A stretch of DNA of 64,000 nucleotides from Candidatus Bathyarchaeota archaeon (lineage in GTDB: Archaea > Thermoproteota > Bathyarchaeia > Bathyarchaeales > Bathycorpusculaceae): positions 124,001 to 188,000 of the forward strand of contig JAOZIA010000024.1 of NCBI GenBank assembly GCA_026014585.1, in the 5' to 3' direction. The stretch's first letter is position 1; each line of letters opens with the position of its first letter. The notes beneath the pieces are model-generated. The model worked only from the letters and a program-made list of their open reading frames with translations, was not told where the DNA came from and did no database searches. Made by a program: the position numbers and the translations under genes. Positions 50,261-58,921 of this stretch are shown piece by piece.

Positions 50261-51604
50261 ATGAGAAAGACTATATTTAAAAAACTTGAAGCTCAAGGCT
50301 TAATAGCCAACTATAACAGGCTACGTAAGAACCTGCCGCCTAAGCTTCCAGACAGAGTCTTCATTTGGGATGAAACATTCAGGGAAGGCATAAAGTCACC
50401 AACAGTTTTTCTAACCTATGTTGAACAAGTAAAACTTGCCAAGTTAATGGATGAAACAGGCGTATCCATAATTAACGTTGGGTTCCCCGCCATATCCGAA
50501 GAAGAAAAACGCAACGTCAAACGCATCGTCAACGAAAGCTTCCAACACGCAAAACTCACCGCTTCAGCTGAACCCACCAAAAACAGCATAGATGCTTGTC
50601 TTGAATGTGGCATAAAAGAAATCACTCTTGAAACCCCAATTAACGGATTAAATCTTCAATGTAGACTAAAAACAACCAAAGAACAAGCTACACAAAAAAT
50701 CTTAGACAGCATCGACTACGCTAAAGACCATGGAGCAAACTTGAACTTTGTGCTTATGGATGGCACACGAACCCCCCTTGAAGACATTTTAATGATTTTT
50801 GAAAAAGTTGCTCAGGCAAAAGTGCAACGCATCGGCATTGCTGACAGCGTTGGCTTCATGAGACCCCTTTCTATGCGTTATCTAATTTCACATATTCGGG
50901 ACGGATTACCTGACGCAGTTAAAAAGAAGATTCCGCTTTCAATTCACTGCCACAATGACTTTGGGCTAGCCACCGCGAATACACTAGCAGCGGTTGAAGA
51001 AGGCATCGCGTATGTGCACACATGCATCGCAGGCTTTGGCGAACGCGCGGGCATCGCACCTTTTGAAGAAGTAGTCACTTCACTGGAGCTGCTCTATAAT
51101 ATTGACACAGGCATTGACCTGGGCAAAATCAGCCGTGTAGCACAAACCGCAGAGAAAGCCTTTGCATTGCCAATTCAATTCCACAAACCCATCATCGGCG
51201 AAAACATTTTCGCACACGAAGTGGAAGAGGACGTGGATGAAATGCTGGCACATCCGCTGGTTTATGAGCCGTATCCACCTGAAATTGTTGGTAAAGAAAC
51301 CTCAATTTTTGTCGGCAGAAACACGGGGCAAACCATGATTCAGCAGTTGCTTGAAAAAGCAGGTATTCGTGCGTCTCCGCGGCAGATGGATGAGTTGTTC
51401 CGTAGAATTAAAGGTCCACAGGAAAGCCTTGACAAAGGCGAAGCCCAAATGACCTATTATCAGGTCAAAAAGCTTATGCGGGACCTCTTAAAAGGCTACA
51501 GCATGGATGAGTTCTGGCGTTTAGCAGAGCAGGTTACAAGACAAAAACCGAAAATACCTAAACCAGAAAAAGGCTCCCATTCAGGGTCATATCAAGGATG
51601 CTAA
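50261..51604 (+). CDS. HMGL-family acyltransferase (isopropylmalate/homocitrate synthase-like)
   Basis: A 447-residue protein from ATG 50261. The TIM barrel of the pyruvate-carboxyltransferase family is clear: FIWDETFREGIKSPTVFLTY (catalytic Arg and metal-binding Asp), the EITLETPINGLNLQCRLKTT segment, and IHCHNDFGLATANTLAAVEE with the metal-binding His pair. It condenses acetyl-CoA with a 2-oxo acid in the known family members. The C-terminal part lacks a standard leucine-regulatory domain. Lack of leucine or lysine genes nearby leaves the substrate open. It overlaps the convergent radical SAM gene by 18 bases. Confidence 0.85.
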   Translation: MRKTIFKKLEAQGLIANYNRLRKNLPPKLPDRVFIWDETFREGIKSPTVFLTYVEQVKLAKLMDETGVSIINVGFPAISEEEKRNVKRIVNESFQHAKLTASAEPTKNSIDACLECGIKEITLETPINGLNLQCRLKTTKEQATQKILDSIDYAKDHGANLNFVLMDGTRTPLEDILMIFEKVAQAKVQRIGIADSVGFMRPLSMRYLISHIRDGLPDAVKKKIPLSIHCHNDFGLATANTLAAVEEGIAYVHTCIAGFGERAGIAPFEEVVTSLELLYNIDTGIDLGKISRVAQTAEKAFALPIQFHKPIIGENIFAHEVEEDVDEMLAHPLVYEPYPPEIVGKETSIFVGRNTGQTMIQQLLEKAGIRASPRQMDELFRRIKGPQESLDKGEAQMTYYQVKKLMRDLLKGYSMDEFWRLAEQVTRQKPKIPKPEKGSHSGSYQGC

Positions 51605-52597
51605 ATCAGCCTTTATTTTCTCTATCTCTTTTTTAGTTGGCACCCACGGATAATTGTAAATGGGTCCTGAAGGTTTTTCGTTATAGAAGGGTCGATTGCA
51701 GTTTGGGCAACCGCTGGTCTGAAAAGCCGCTCCCCGCTCAACAACACTGTTTAGAGCATCGGGGTTTAATCCGAAACTGGCGATTTGATATTTTTCGTCA
51801 AAGACAAAATTGTCCGCGTGTCCTTTGCCGTTTACGATTAAGTAACGTGCAAGCTGAACTCGCCTGTAAGAGCCAAGGTTGGGCGGCGGATGCGTCTCCA
51901 TTGCAGTTCCACGGACAGGTGTAAACGCGAACAGTGCAGGCAAAACCCCCAAATCCACGCATTTCTGGATGAACTGCACTGCTTCTTTTTCAGTTTCACC
52001 CAAACCCACAATCAGATGCGTACTCACATTACCCACACCAAAAACCGCCAACGCCTCCTCAAGCAACCCCAACACATCATCCCAGCGGTAGCAACCACCA
52101 GACGCCTCTCCCTTGATAATGTCAAAAAGCTCAGGGGTTGCCGCATCCAAGGCGATTCCGATTCTGTCTGCACCTGCCGGTTTGAGGAGTTGGATGTTTT
52201 TGGTGTTGAGGGGTTGGCAGGAAACCGAAACAGGAACCGCCACACAAGATTTTATCGCTGTTATTAGCGCGTAGAGGTCGAGGAAGACTTCGGGGTAGTT
52301 GAGGGCTTGGATGCAGACGCGGTAAATTTTTCCAGTTTCAACTGCTTTAGCGAGCGCAGATAGAACGTTTTGGGTTGGAAATGTTGGCCATATCACGCGG
52401 GAGAGCAACTCAGTTTTGCTTTGGCTGCCTCGGGCTTGGGGACAGAACCCACAGTTTCCCACGCACTTGCCCGTGTGATGGGTCATGAGGTACGCGGTTG
52501 TGGGCGATGCATCCAACTTGCCCTCCGCGAGTCCAAGAACGATGGCGCTGCCTACCGAAACCCTAACAAGTTCAGGCAACGCAGACGTTTTGCTCAT
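51587..52597 (-). CDS. BioB-like radical SAM protein
   Basis: A 336-residue protein from ATG 52597 (GGGAG upstream). The radical SAM cluster motif is HTGKCVGNCGFCPQARGSQS (CxxxCxxC). The barrel then follows biotin synthase-like enzymes (VPVSVSCQPLNTKNIQLLKP, GADRIGIALDAATPELFDII, VSTHLIVGLGETEKEAVQF) and ends with a cysteine pair in SGCPNCNRPFYNEKPSGPIY. Archaeal lipoyl synthases of the LipS type belong to this biotin-synthase-related group, so sulfur insertion into lipoate is one possibility. Copy 3 of the dispersed element lies 116 bases upstream. Confidence 0.8.
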   Translation of the reverse strand: MSKTSALPELVRVSVGSAIVLGLAEGKLDASPTTAYLMTHHTGKCVGNCGFCPQARGSQSKTELLSRVIWPTFPTQNVLSALAKAVETGKIYRVCIQALNYPEVFLDLYALITAIKSCVAVPVSVSCQPLNTKNIQLLKPAGADRIGIALDAATPELFDIIKGEASGGCYRWDDVLGLLEEALAVFGVGNVSTHLIVGLGETEKEAVQFIQKCVDLGVLPALFAFTPVRGTAMETHPPPNLGSYRRVQLARYLIVNGKGHADNFVFDEKYQIASFGLNPDALNSVVERGAAFQTSGCPNCNRPFYNEKPSGPIYNYPWVPTKKEIEKIKADLASLI

Positions 52598-52712
52598 GCT
52601 ATCTCCCGTTTGTTGTTTAGTGGCTAAAGGCGGATTTATCAATAATGGTCAAATTCAACATACTAATGCACTTGAAATCAGCCAATATGGACCTACCCTC
52701 TTAGGACTTTAG

Positions 52713-52759
52713 ACCCCTCTATAGTTCCTGCATTGAATTTCTATTAGGAGCCTAATAGG
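52713..52759 (+). repeat. Dispersed 48-bp palindrome-bearing element, copy 3
   Basis: The sequence runs ACCCCTCTATAGTTCCTGC, then ATTGAATTTCTATTAGGAGCC, then TAATAGG. It contains the most perfect palindrome of the three copies: CTATTAGG-AG-CCTAATAG (52741-52758). It lies between the stop of the CDP-alcohol transferase gene and the start of the radical SAM gene, both on the minus strand. Confidence 0.75.
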
Positions 52760-52796
52760 AAATGTTAACGATTCATCTGTCATACCTGAAAAGGAA

Positions 52797-53306
52797 CTAA
52801 GCTTTTTTTGATAGACTAATTATGCGGCTTGCTAGCGAAACCAGCCAAAACCCAAGATAGGCGTACTGCACAAACAGGTAAACAGCTTGAGTTGGCAGTA
52901 GCAGAGTTAAGACAACGCCGATGTAGAGTGCGCTGCCCATGTATTTGCCGACTAGGTCGTAAACTTTTTGGGTTAAACGGCTGGTAACCACAAAAATCAC
53001 AAACGAGGCAACAATAAGCAGAGGCAACCAAACAGGATAAAACCCTTCAACGGTGAAAAACACGAAAACCCCAAACATCAACACAAAATCCGTCGCCGCA
53101 TCCAAAAAAGCTCCAAATCCCGAAGCCACCCGCAATTTGCGCGCTAAGTAACCATCAAAAAAATCCGTAGCCGCCGCAAAAGCCAGCAGTCCCAAACAGG
53201 CGTAAATGTTGCCGACTGTGAAAAGGTACACGAAGAAAGGCAAAACTGCCACTCGCAATGAGCTGATGGCAGCGGGAAGAAGGATTTTTGTGTCCGTATT
53301 GTTCAC
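52797..53306 (-). CDS. CDP-alcohol phosphatidyltransferase family protein
   Basis: A 169-residue membrane enzyme from GTG 53306. The family signature D-x2-D-G-x2-A-R-x8-G-x3-D-x3-D is seen as TDFFDGYLARKLRVASGFGA followed by FLDAATD. About five membrane helices surround it. It transfers a phosphatidyl-type group from a CDP-lipid to an alcohol, probably an archaeal ether-lipid head group such as inositol phosphate or glycerol phosphate. It starts one base after the end of the flavodoxin-like gene, so they are coupled. Confidence 0.9.
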   Translation of the reverse strand: MNNTDTKILLPAAISSLRVAVLPFFVYLFTVGNIYACLGLLAFAAATDFFDGYLARKLRVASGFGAFLDAATDFVLMFGVFVFFTVEGFYPVWLPLLIVASFVIFVVTSRLTQKVYDLVGKYMGSALYIGVVLTLLLPTQAVYLFVQYAYLGFWLVSLASRIISLSKKA

Positions 53307-53870
53307 CTATGGTTCTAGTTGGCTTGCTTCTTGCTGTAGATATGGCTTGTTGTCTTCGCCGCGGTATGCCTGCAAGGACGCAATCACTGTGCCGTTATAG
53401 TCCTGCACTATCTGAATCATTTGTGCCTGAGCATTAAAGGGGTCCATGCCACCTGCAACCACGACTATCACGGTGTTGGTTTGGTTTAGGTCTCCGATTC
53501 TTTGCAGTTGCGTAGTGATTGTGGGTCCAGGACTAAAATCGTAGATTGGCCAAAACAGCCCCAGCAAACTATAGTTGCCAATGTCTGTGGGGGCTTCTGG
53601 ACTGGCAGTGGCGATTTCCACGCGCCAACCCACCGATGCCAACCCTTCTGCGTATGCGTAGGTGTTGTCATATGCGTAGCTGGTTAAGCCTGGATGATAA
53701 ATTAGAAGTGCGGTTTTTGTGCCGTCCGCGTTTAGCACATCCGTTGGGGTGGCTACTTCACGGTACACACTATACTCTAAAACTCCAACGACTACCAAGA
53801 AAGCTGCAAGCAGAACTAAGAAGACTGCAAGAACGATTTTTTTCCATTTTTTCTGTGGCCAAAACCTCAT
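53307..53870 (-). CDS. Membrane-anchored flavodoxin-like protein
   Basis: A 187-residue protein. Residues ~9-32 form an N-terminal membrane anchor (KIVLAVFLVLLAAFLVVVGV). The rest follows a flavodoxin-like alternation: KTALLIYHPGLTSYAYDNTY (first strand and phosphate-loop region), WRVEIATASPEAP, and TVIVVVAGGMDPFNAQAQMI. The phosphate-loop is not the classic T-x-T-G-N-T, so FMN binding is uncertain. Directly adjacent to the CDP-alcohol transferase gene, it may act in membrane lipid metabolism. That link is inferred. Confidence 0.65.
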   Translation of the reverse strand: MRFWPQKKWKKIVLAVFLVLLAAFLVVVGVLEYSVYREVATPTDVLNADGTKTALLIYHPGLTSYAYDNTYAYAEGLASVGWRVEIATASPEAPTDIGNYSLLGLFWPIYDFSPGPTITTQLQRIGDLNQTNTVIVVVAGGMDPFNAQAQMIQIVQDYNGTVIASLQAYRGEDNKPYLQQEASQLEP

Positions 53871-54162
53871 CTTTTCACCTCCACCAGTTGTGTTACCGCA
53901 TCACATCAAGAGGGTCTGCCAACTCTGAGAGGTTTCCCAAAAAGGGCAAGCAGCACGTAGAAGTAGGTTCATTTTTTGTTTTTGGTTGTGCTCTTTGAAC
54001 TCTTCTATAAGTTGGATGCTTTGTTATAGCTATTTTAAGTAAGAATTTGTATTTGTGCGTTTCCTTTTTTGCTGGTTTGACAAGCCACGCCCGCAATGCT
54101 GTTATGTTTGAGCGGTTCGGTTGAATAAACAAACAAAAAAAGAAAAAGAGACGCCTAAGCGC

Positions 54163-54774
54163 CTAAAACTTACCCTTACGCGATGAAAACACATCCATGT
54201 TAAATCGCGACAGAATAATCAACGCAATCCCCAACCCAATTGGTATGGTATAGAGAGCCACGGTAGCATTAAACACGCCAATAAAAGGCAAAGCCAACAC
54301 AGCAGCCTCTTGAGGCATTGTAAAACCGAAAGGATAATTCTGTGGAAGGGTAACAAAATTTACAACTGACATCAGAGCAACGCGCAATAGAATACCCAAA
54401 GCTGTACCTGTGATAATCACCATTTTGAGGTTTTGCCGCAATTTTTGAGTCAAGTCACCAGTTTTAATGTCGCGAGTAGAAAGCATGTACGGGATATAGA
54501 CACCTAATAGCATTGACAGTACTGCTGCGAGATTATAGAATGGTCCTGCTGGCAGTGGACCTGGGTTGACTGCTAACAATACAAATGAGTTAATTATGGC
54601 AATCAAAACGCCTTCTTTGTACCCTATAGCGAAGAATGCCACAACAAGAGGAATTTCCCATAGTTGATATTGCAGGTATGGTGCGTATGGTGCAGGGAAT
54701 TTTGGTCCGACAAGGGTGATGGCTACGGTTAATGCAGTGAAAATTATGATTAGGGATAGTTTTTTTGTGTTCAT
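54163..54774 (-). CDS. ECF transporter substrate-binding (S) component
   Basis: A 203-residue membrane protein with about six helices. The start KLSLIIIFTALTVAITLVGP and the loop LWEIPLVVAFFAIGYKEGVL resemble RibU-type S components, including a conserved early Pro and an aromatic-rich segment near AGPFYNLAAVLSMLLGVYIP. The vitamin is not determined; riboflavin-type is a guess. No riboswitch is visible in the 110-base upstream gap. It needs an EcfAAT module encoded elsewhere, as does thiT. Confidence 0.75.
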   Translation of the reverse strand: MNTKKLSLIIIFTALTVAITLVGPKFPAPYAPYLQYQLWEIPLVVAFFAIGYKEGVLIAIINSFVLLAVNPGPLPAGPFYNLAAVLSMLLGVYIPYMLSTRDIKTGDLTQKLRQNLKMVIITGTALGILLRVALMSVVNFVTLPQNYPFGFTMPQEAAVLALPFIGVFNATVALYTIPIGLGIALIILSRFNMDVFSSRKGKF

Positions 54775-54887
54775 TATTGTTTCACTTGGTGCTTAATGTT
54801 CAGGGTTAACTATTTAAGAGTAGCTACTCAAAAAAAAGTACCAAAATTGGGTAAACTGATAAATCATGCCACACCAAAATATCATCG

Positions 54888-56147
54888 GTGAAAAGCTTGT
54901 CGGAAACCACCACCTTCTCAAACATTAACCAAGCAAAAAACTGGCTTCAAACAGAATCAGCAACCACACTAAACCCAGTTCAAGCCAAAGCCAAACAACT
55001 CAAAGAAGATCTAGAAGCAACAATACAAAACCTCTCCGAAGCCAGCAAAATGCTACTTGACAACAGCCAACGGGAAATCGAAAAACGCAACATGAAAGTC
55101 TACAACCGCGCCCGCGCCCTTAGCAAAATCAGCCAAACCTTCATCGACCGCATCAAAAAACTTGACACACCCCAAACCATCACCTACGACAAACTAAACA
55201 TGTACGCGCAAGAAACCCAAAAAATCATCCAAGTCACCGAACAAGACACCAAAAACTGGTTCCCCAAAATTTCACCATTCTTCATCATGGACCGACGAAA
55301 ATTCCTACAGATTCTTGAACGCACAAAACTAACCCACAACACCCTAACCAACTTCTTAAACAAGGAATACATAAAAACCAAAACGCTCGAAGACGCCGTA
55401 AACCTTCTGGGCGAATCTGAAACGTTGGAGGAGCAGCTTAACCAAGCCAAGCAAGACATAGAAAACGTGAAAGATGAGCTGGCACCTGTCGAGAGCGAAA
55501 GTTTAGCGCTAGAGCAGAAAGTAGACGATTTAAAAACTGACGAGTTAATCAACAAACTCAACAGCGTAAACCAAGAAATAGAAAACCAAAACGCCGAACT
55601 CAAAAATGTGCTGCGTCACATGCAGAAGCCATTTTTGAAGATGCAAGCGTTGGCGTCGTTTGGCGGCGGCGCAGGAACTACACCTGAGGAGTCTCAGAAG
55701 CTTAACCTGTACATGGAAAACCCGTTTGAAGCATTTTCCAGCGAGCCCCAAGGGTACCCTGTCCTTAAGAGTATTCTTCGCAAGCTATCAGGCTTAATTG
55801 AAGAGGATAAGCTTAAACTAAAAAGTGATAAAGCCCGAAAAGCCGAGCAATCCATAGGAGAAATCCTGCAAAACGACACGCTCAAGCAGCTTCAGGTACG
55901 CTGCATCGAATTGGCGAAATCAAGACAGGAAATCTCGAACTCTCCGGTGATGGAACAGATAAAATCTGACTTGTCCACGTCACAGGAGCAGCTGGATTTG
56001 ATTTCTGCCCGAAAAAGCAGCATCCAAACCCTACAAGAAACCAAAGAACAAGCATACAATGAAATATTGGAAAAAATTAACGCCAACAAGCGTACTGTGG
56101 AAAAGGACGTGTTGGAATCGTTGGGAAAGAAAATACAAATCCAATAA
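54888..56147 (+). CDS. Long coiled-coil protein
   Basis: A 419-residue, Gln/Lys/Glu/Asn-rich protein, with the start at GTG 54888 or TTG 54897. Residues ~30-110, ~175-260 and ~330-415 are predicted heptad-type helices (e.g. LEEQLNQAKQDIENVKDELA; SDKARKAEQSIGEILQNDTL). There is a non-helical middle (GGGAGTTPEESQKLNLYMEN). It has no signal, no Walker motif and no zinc site. It may be structural; the family is not recognised. Confidence 0.65.
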   Translation: MKSLSETTTFSNINQAKNWLQTESATTLNPVQAKAKQLKEDLEATIQNLSEASKMLLDNSQREIEKRNMKVYNRARALSKISQTFIDRIKKLDTPQTITYDKLNMYAQETQKIIQVTEQDTKNWFPKISPFFIMDRRKFLQILERTKLTHNTLTNFLNKEYIKTKTLEDAVNLLGESETLEEQLNQAKQDIENVKDELAPVESESLALEQKVDDLKTDELINKLNSVNQEIENQNAELKNVLRHMQKPFLKMQALASFGGGAGTTPEESQKLNLYMENPFEAFSSEPQGYPVLKSILRKLSGLIEEDKLKLKSDKARKAEQSIGEILQNDTLKQLQVRCIELAKSRQEISNSPVMEQIKSDLSTSQEQLDLISARKSSIQTLQETKEQAYNEILEKINANKRTVEKDVLESLGKKIQIQ

Positions 56148-56217
56148 CCCAAGATTCTTGAATTAAAACCTCAACAAACAAAGCCCTTAAAAACAAAACC
56201 CATCAAATACTGCTTAC

Positions 56218-57402
56218 ATGAAAACGCTCACAGTTGTTGCCAGTTCAGTCCTCATATTATTTTTAGTGTTTTCAGTACTTAACATCAGCATCGTCCAATC
56301 ATGGTATTATATAAATTCGTCGTTTAATGCACAAAAAGTTTCCGTTGGCATTAATAGCGCTCTTGCTTTAAGCCCTAACGACAATCCAATCATAGTTTTC
56401 AACAACCAAGGAATAAAATACGCATATTGGACCGGCTCACAATGGAACATACAAACAGTTGACACATCCACAGACAAAAACACCTACCCATCCCTTGCCC
56501 TAGACTCAAAAGGCAACCCCCACATATGCTACACAGGACAAAACCAAGAACTAAAATACGCCACCCTAACCAACACAACATGGAACATACAAACAATAAA
56601 CTCAACCCATAGCTATGACGGAACCCCCTCCATCGCAATAGACACAAAAGACAAACCCCACATATACTATGCTCAAGCAATGAATGCAGGACCCTTCAAA
56701 TCATCCGTGAAATATGCTAGCTGGAACAGCACTACCTGGGACATACAAACTGTTGACCAAAACGGTTGGATGGGGCATCTTGTTTTAGACTCAACCGGAA
56801 CACCCCACATAGCCTACCACAGTACATCTGGAGAGCTAAGATACGCCACTTGGAACGGCACCAACTGGGACACCAAAACGCTATACCGACTTGCAGGTTA
56901 TTCTTCTCTTGCCTTAGACCCCTCTGGAAACCCACAAATTATCTTTTCGGGAGCATATGGTATAGAGAAAGCTGTTAAAACAGGCACCACATGGAACATA
57001 CAAATCTTAAGTAGTTCAGACTACTACGGGGGTTTCATATCATTAAAGCTTGATGCCAACACAAAACCACAAATAATTCATTCAGGCGATGGAGGTTTGA
57101 AATATTTAAACGGTTCAAGTTTTGAAAAACAGTTTGTATACCATTATAGCAAAGGCATTACATCTATTGAAGGGGGCTCTTTTGTTTTGGATTCAGAAGA
57201 AAACCCGCACATAAGCTTTACACATACTGGCGATTTGATGTATGCTTCTTTTGGAACAACCCAAGAAACACCAACAGTCACACCAACAGAAAACCCCACA
57301 CCAACCAGCCCCACGTGCACTGTCGTCTACATACTCATAGGTGCAGTTGTCATAGTTTTGGTTTTGGCGGTTTTGCTACGGCAAAAAAGAAAAAAGAATT
57401 AG
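56218..57402 (+). CDS. Surface protein with WNxxxWxIQTV / NPHIxY repeats (beta-propeller-like), copy 1
   Basis: A 394-residue protein. It has a signal peptide (residues ~1-28), then about six to seven ~45-residue repeats with SLALDSKGNPHICYTGQNQE and LKYATLTNTTWNIQTINSTH patterns, and a C-terminal Pro/Thr linker, membrane helix and Lys tail. The repeat looks like a beta-propeller blade. A TATA-like CCTTAAAAAC about 35 bases before the ATG suggests a nearly leaderless mRNA. A paralogue follows immediately at 57504. Likely a cell-surface binding protein. Confidence 0.75.
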   Translation: MKTLTVVASSVLILFLVFSVLNISIVQSWYYINSSFNAQKVSVGINSALALSPNDNPIIVFNNQGIKYAYWTGSQWNIQTVDTSTDKNTYPSLALDSKGNPHICYTGQNQELKYATLTNTTWNIQTINSTHSYDGTPSIAIDTKDKPHIYYAQAMNAGPFKSSVKYASWNSTTWDIQTVDQNGWMGHLVLDSTGTPHIAYHSTSGELRYATWNGTNWDTKTLYRLAGYSSLALDPSGNPQIIFSGAYGIEKAVKTGTTWNIQILSSSDYYGGFISLKLDANTKPQIIHSGDGGLKYLNGSSFEKQFVYHYSKGITSIEGGSFVLDSEENPHISFTHTGDLMYASFGTTQETPTVTPTENPTPTSPTCTVVYILIGAVVIVLVLAVLLRQKRKKN

Positions 57403-57503
57403 CCTTTTAAGAGGAAATGCCAAAGCCAACACCAATACATGTTTTCTGGGATTTCCAAAGTTCTTAAAAGCAAAAAGGCATGCATAGTGTTATAGACGCT
57501 TAC

Positions 57504-58733
57504 ATGAGTAAATCTGCCTTAACCTGCATAGTTCTCTTCATAATCTTAGCATTTACCCTTGTTTGCAATTCAACCTATGCAACAGACCAAGAATGGAATA
57601 TGGAAAATTTAGCCAAAAATACGTGGGGGGCTTCACTTGTTTTGGATTCTTATGGCAATCCTCACATCAGTTATAGTGAACTAAGGGGGGATTTGAAGTA
57701 TATTTGGTGGACAGGAACGAATTGGAATAATCAAACGGTGAAAATAGGCGCTAATCCGGGCTCTATTTCTCTTGCTTTGGATGCAAATAATAATCCCCAA
57801 ATAGCTTATGCACCTAACGGTGCAGGCGGCATAGCATATGCTAACTGGACAGGAACAAAATGGGACATACAGCTCGTTGCTCGATCCGCTATGTTAGGCA
57901 ATATCGTCTTAGATTCACAAGAAAATCCACACATAAGCTATACTACTGCAGACGCCAACATCTTAATGTACGCCAATTGGAACGGAGCAACCTGGGACAT
58001 ACAAACAGTCGATGAAACACCCGGAAGTTGGCCGTCCTCTCTTGTTTTGGACCCATCAGGAAACCCCCATATCAGCTACGATAATGACGGTTTAAAGTAT
58101 GCCAGTTGGACAAACTCAAAATGGACCATACAAGCCATCGATACAAACGCTTATTCAAGTGGTTCTCTGGCATTAGATTTTCAGGGTAAACCCCACATCT
58201 GTTATGTTGATTATTTTTCTAACGGTTCAGATAGCTATATTGTTGCCTTAAAGTATGCCAGCTGGACAGGCACAGACTGGAACACGCAAACAGTATACTC
58301 CGCTGATAACGTGGACTTTGGAGGTATTTCGCTTGTTTTAGATGCAAAAAATAACCCACACATAACCTATTGTATTGGTAACCCTTATCGTGCAGGTCAA
58401 ATTCATATTTTCAGCCTAAAATATGCATATTGGGATTCGGAATCTTGGGAGACACAAACAGTAGACCACAGCGGCGGTGGCAGCATTCTAGCCTTAGACT
58501 CAACGGGAAACCCACACATATGCTACAGCTATTACTACAATTATGAATTAGGCTTGAAATATGCCTACGTTGGTGCACCAATGGAAACACCCGAACCAAC
58601 ACCAAACAACCATGAGGTACCTGCTGAATACATCTACGCGATAGTTATTGGTTTAATTGCACTGATTTTAGCAGTTTTACTCTTACTTAAGAAGCAGACA
58701 AAAAATCAAAAATCCACAAACCCACTTAACTAA
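57504..58733 (+). CDS. Surface protein with the same propeller-like repeats, copy 2
   Basis: A 409-residue paralogue of the previous gene, with the same plan: signal peptide (ALTCIVLFIILAFTLVCNST), about seven repeats (SLVLDPSGNPHISYDNDGLK, YASWTNSKWTIQAIDTNAYS) and a C-terminal anchor (IYAIVIGLIALILAVLLLLK). ATG 57504 fits the signal; ATG 57480 lies too near the TATA-like TTCTTAAAAGC (57459-57469) to be transcribed. Repeats diverge between the two genes, so the duplication is not recent. Confidence 0.75.
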   Translation: MSKSALTCIVLFIILAFTLVCNSTYATDQEWNMENLAKNTWGASLVLDSYGNPHISYSELRGDLKYIWWTGTNWNNQTVKIGANPGSISLALDANNNPQIAYAPNGAGGIAYANWTGTKWDIQLVARSAMLGNIVLDSQENPHISYTTADANILMYANWNGATWDIQTVDETPGSWPSSLVLDPSGNPHISYDNDGLKYASWTNSKWTIQAIDTNAYSSGSLALDFQGKPHICYVDYFSNGSDSYIVALKYASWTGTDWNTQTVYSADNVDFGGISLVLDAKNNPHITYCIGNPYRAGQIHIFSLKYAYWDSESWETQTVDHSGGGSILALDSTGNPHICYSYYYNYELGLKYAYVGAPMETPEPTPNNHEVPAEYIYAIVIGLIALILAVLLLLKKQTKNQKSTNPLN

Positions 58734-58921
58734 CAGAAGCCCCTTAATGGCTCTTGATATACGGTGAGAACAACAGGAGTTAGAGAAAAAGTGTTTTTGG
58801 GTTGTGGGGTTTGGAGATAGTTTGAGGGGGAGAAGGGAGAGCGTACGAAAATTATTAGTCTCTCCAAACCTTTCCACCCAACCCGATGTCCGGTTCCTTT
58901 TTGCCCTCCGTTACGATGATT

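Noticed and set aside
51587-51604. Convergent overlap of two genes as a sign of misannotation
   Set aside because: Both genes show full family features up to near their ends, so an 18-base convergent overlap is credible.
54775-54887. Riboswitch before the ECF S-component gene
   Set aside because: The gap is about 110 bases and has no FMN, TPP or cobalamin aptamer blocks.
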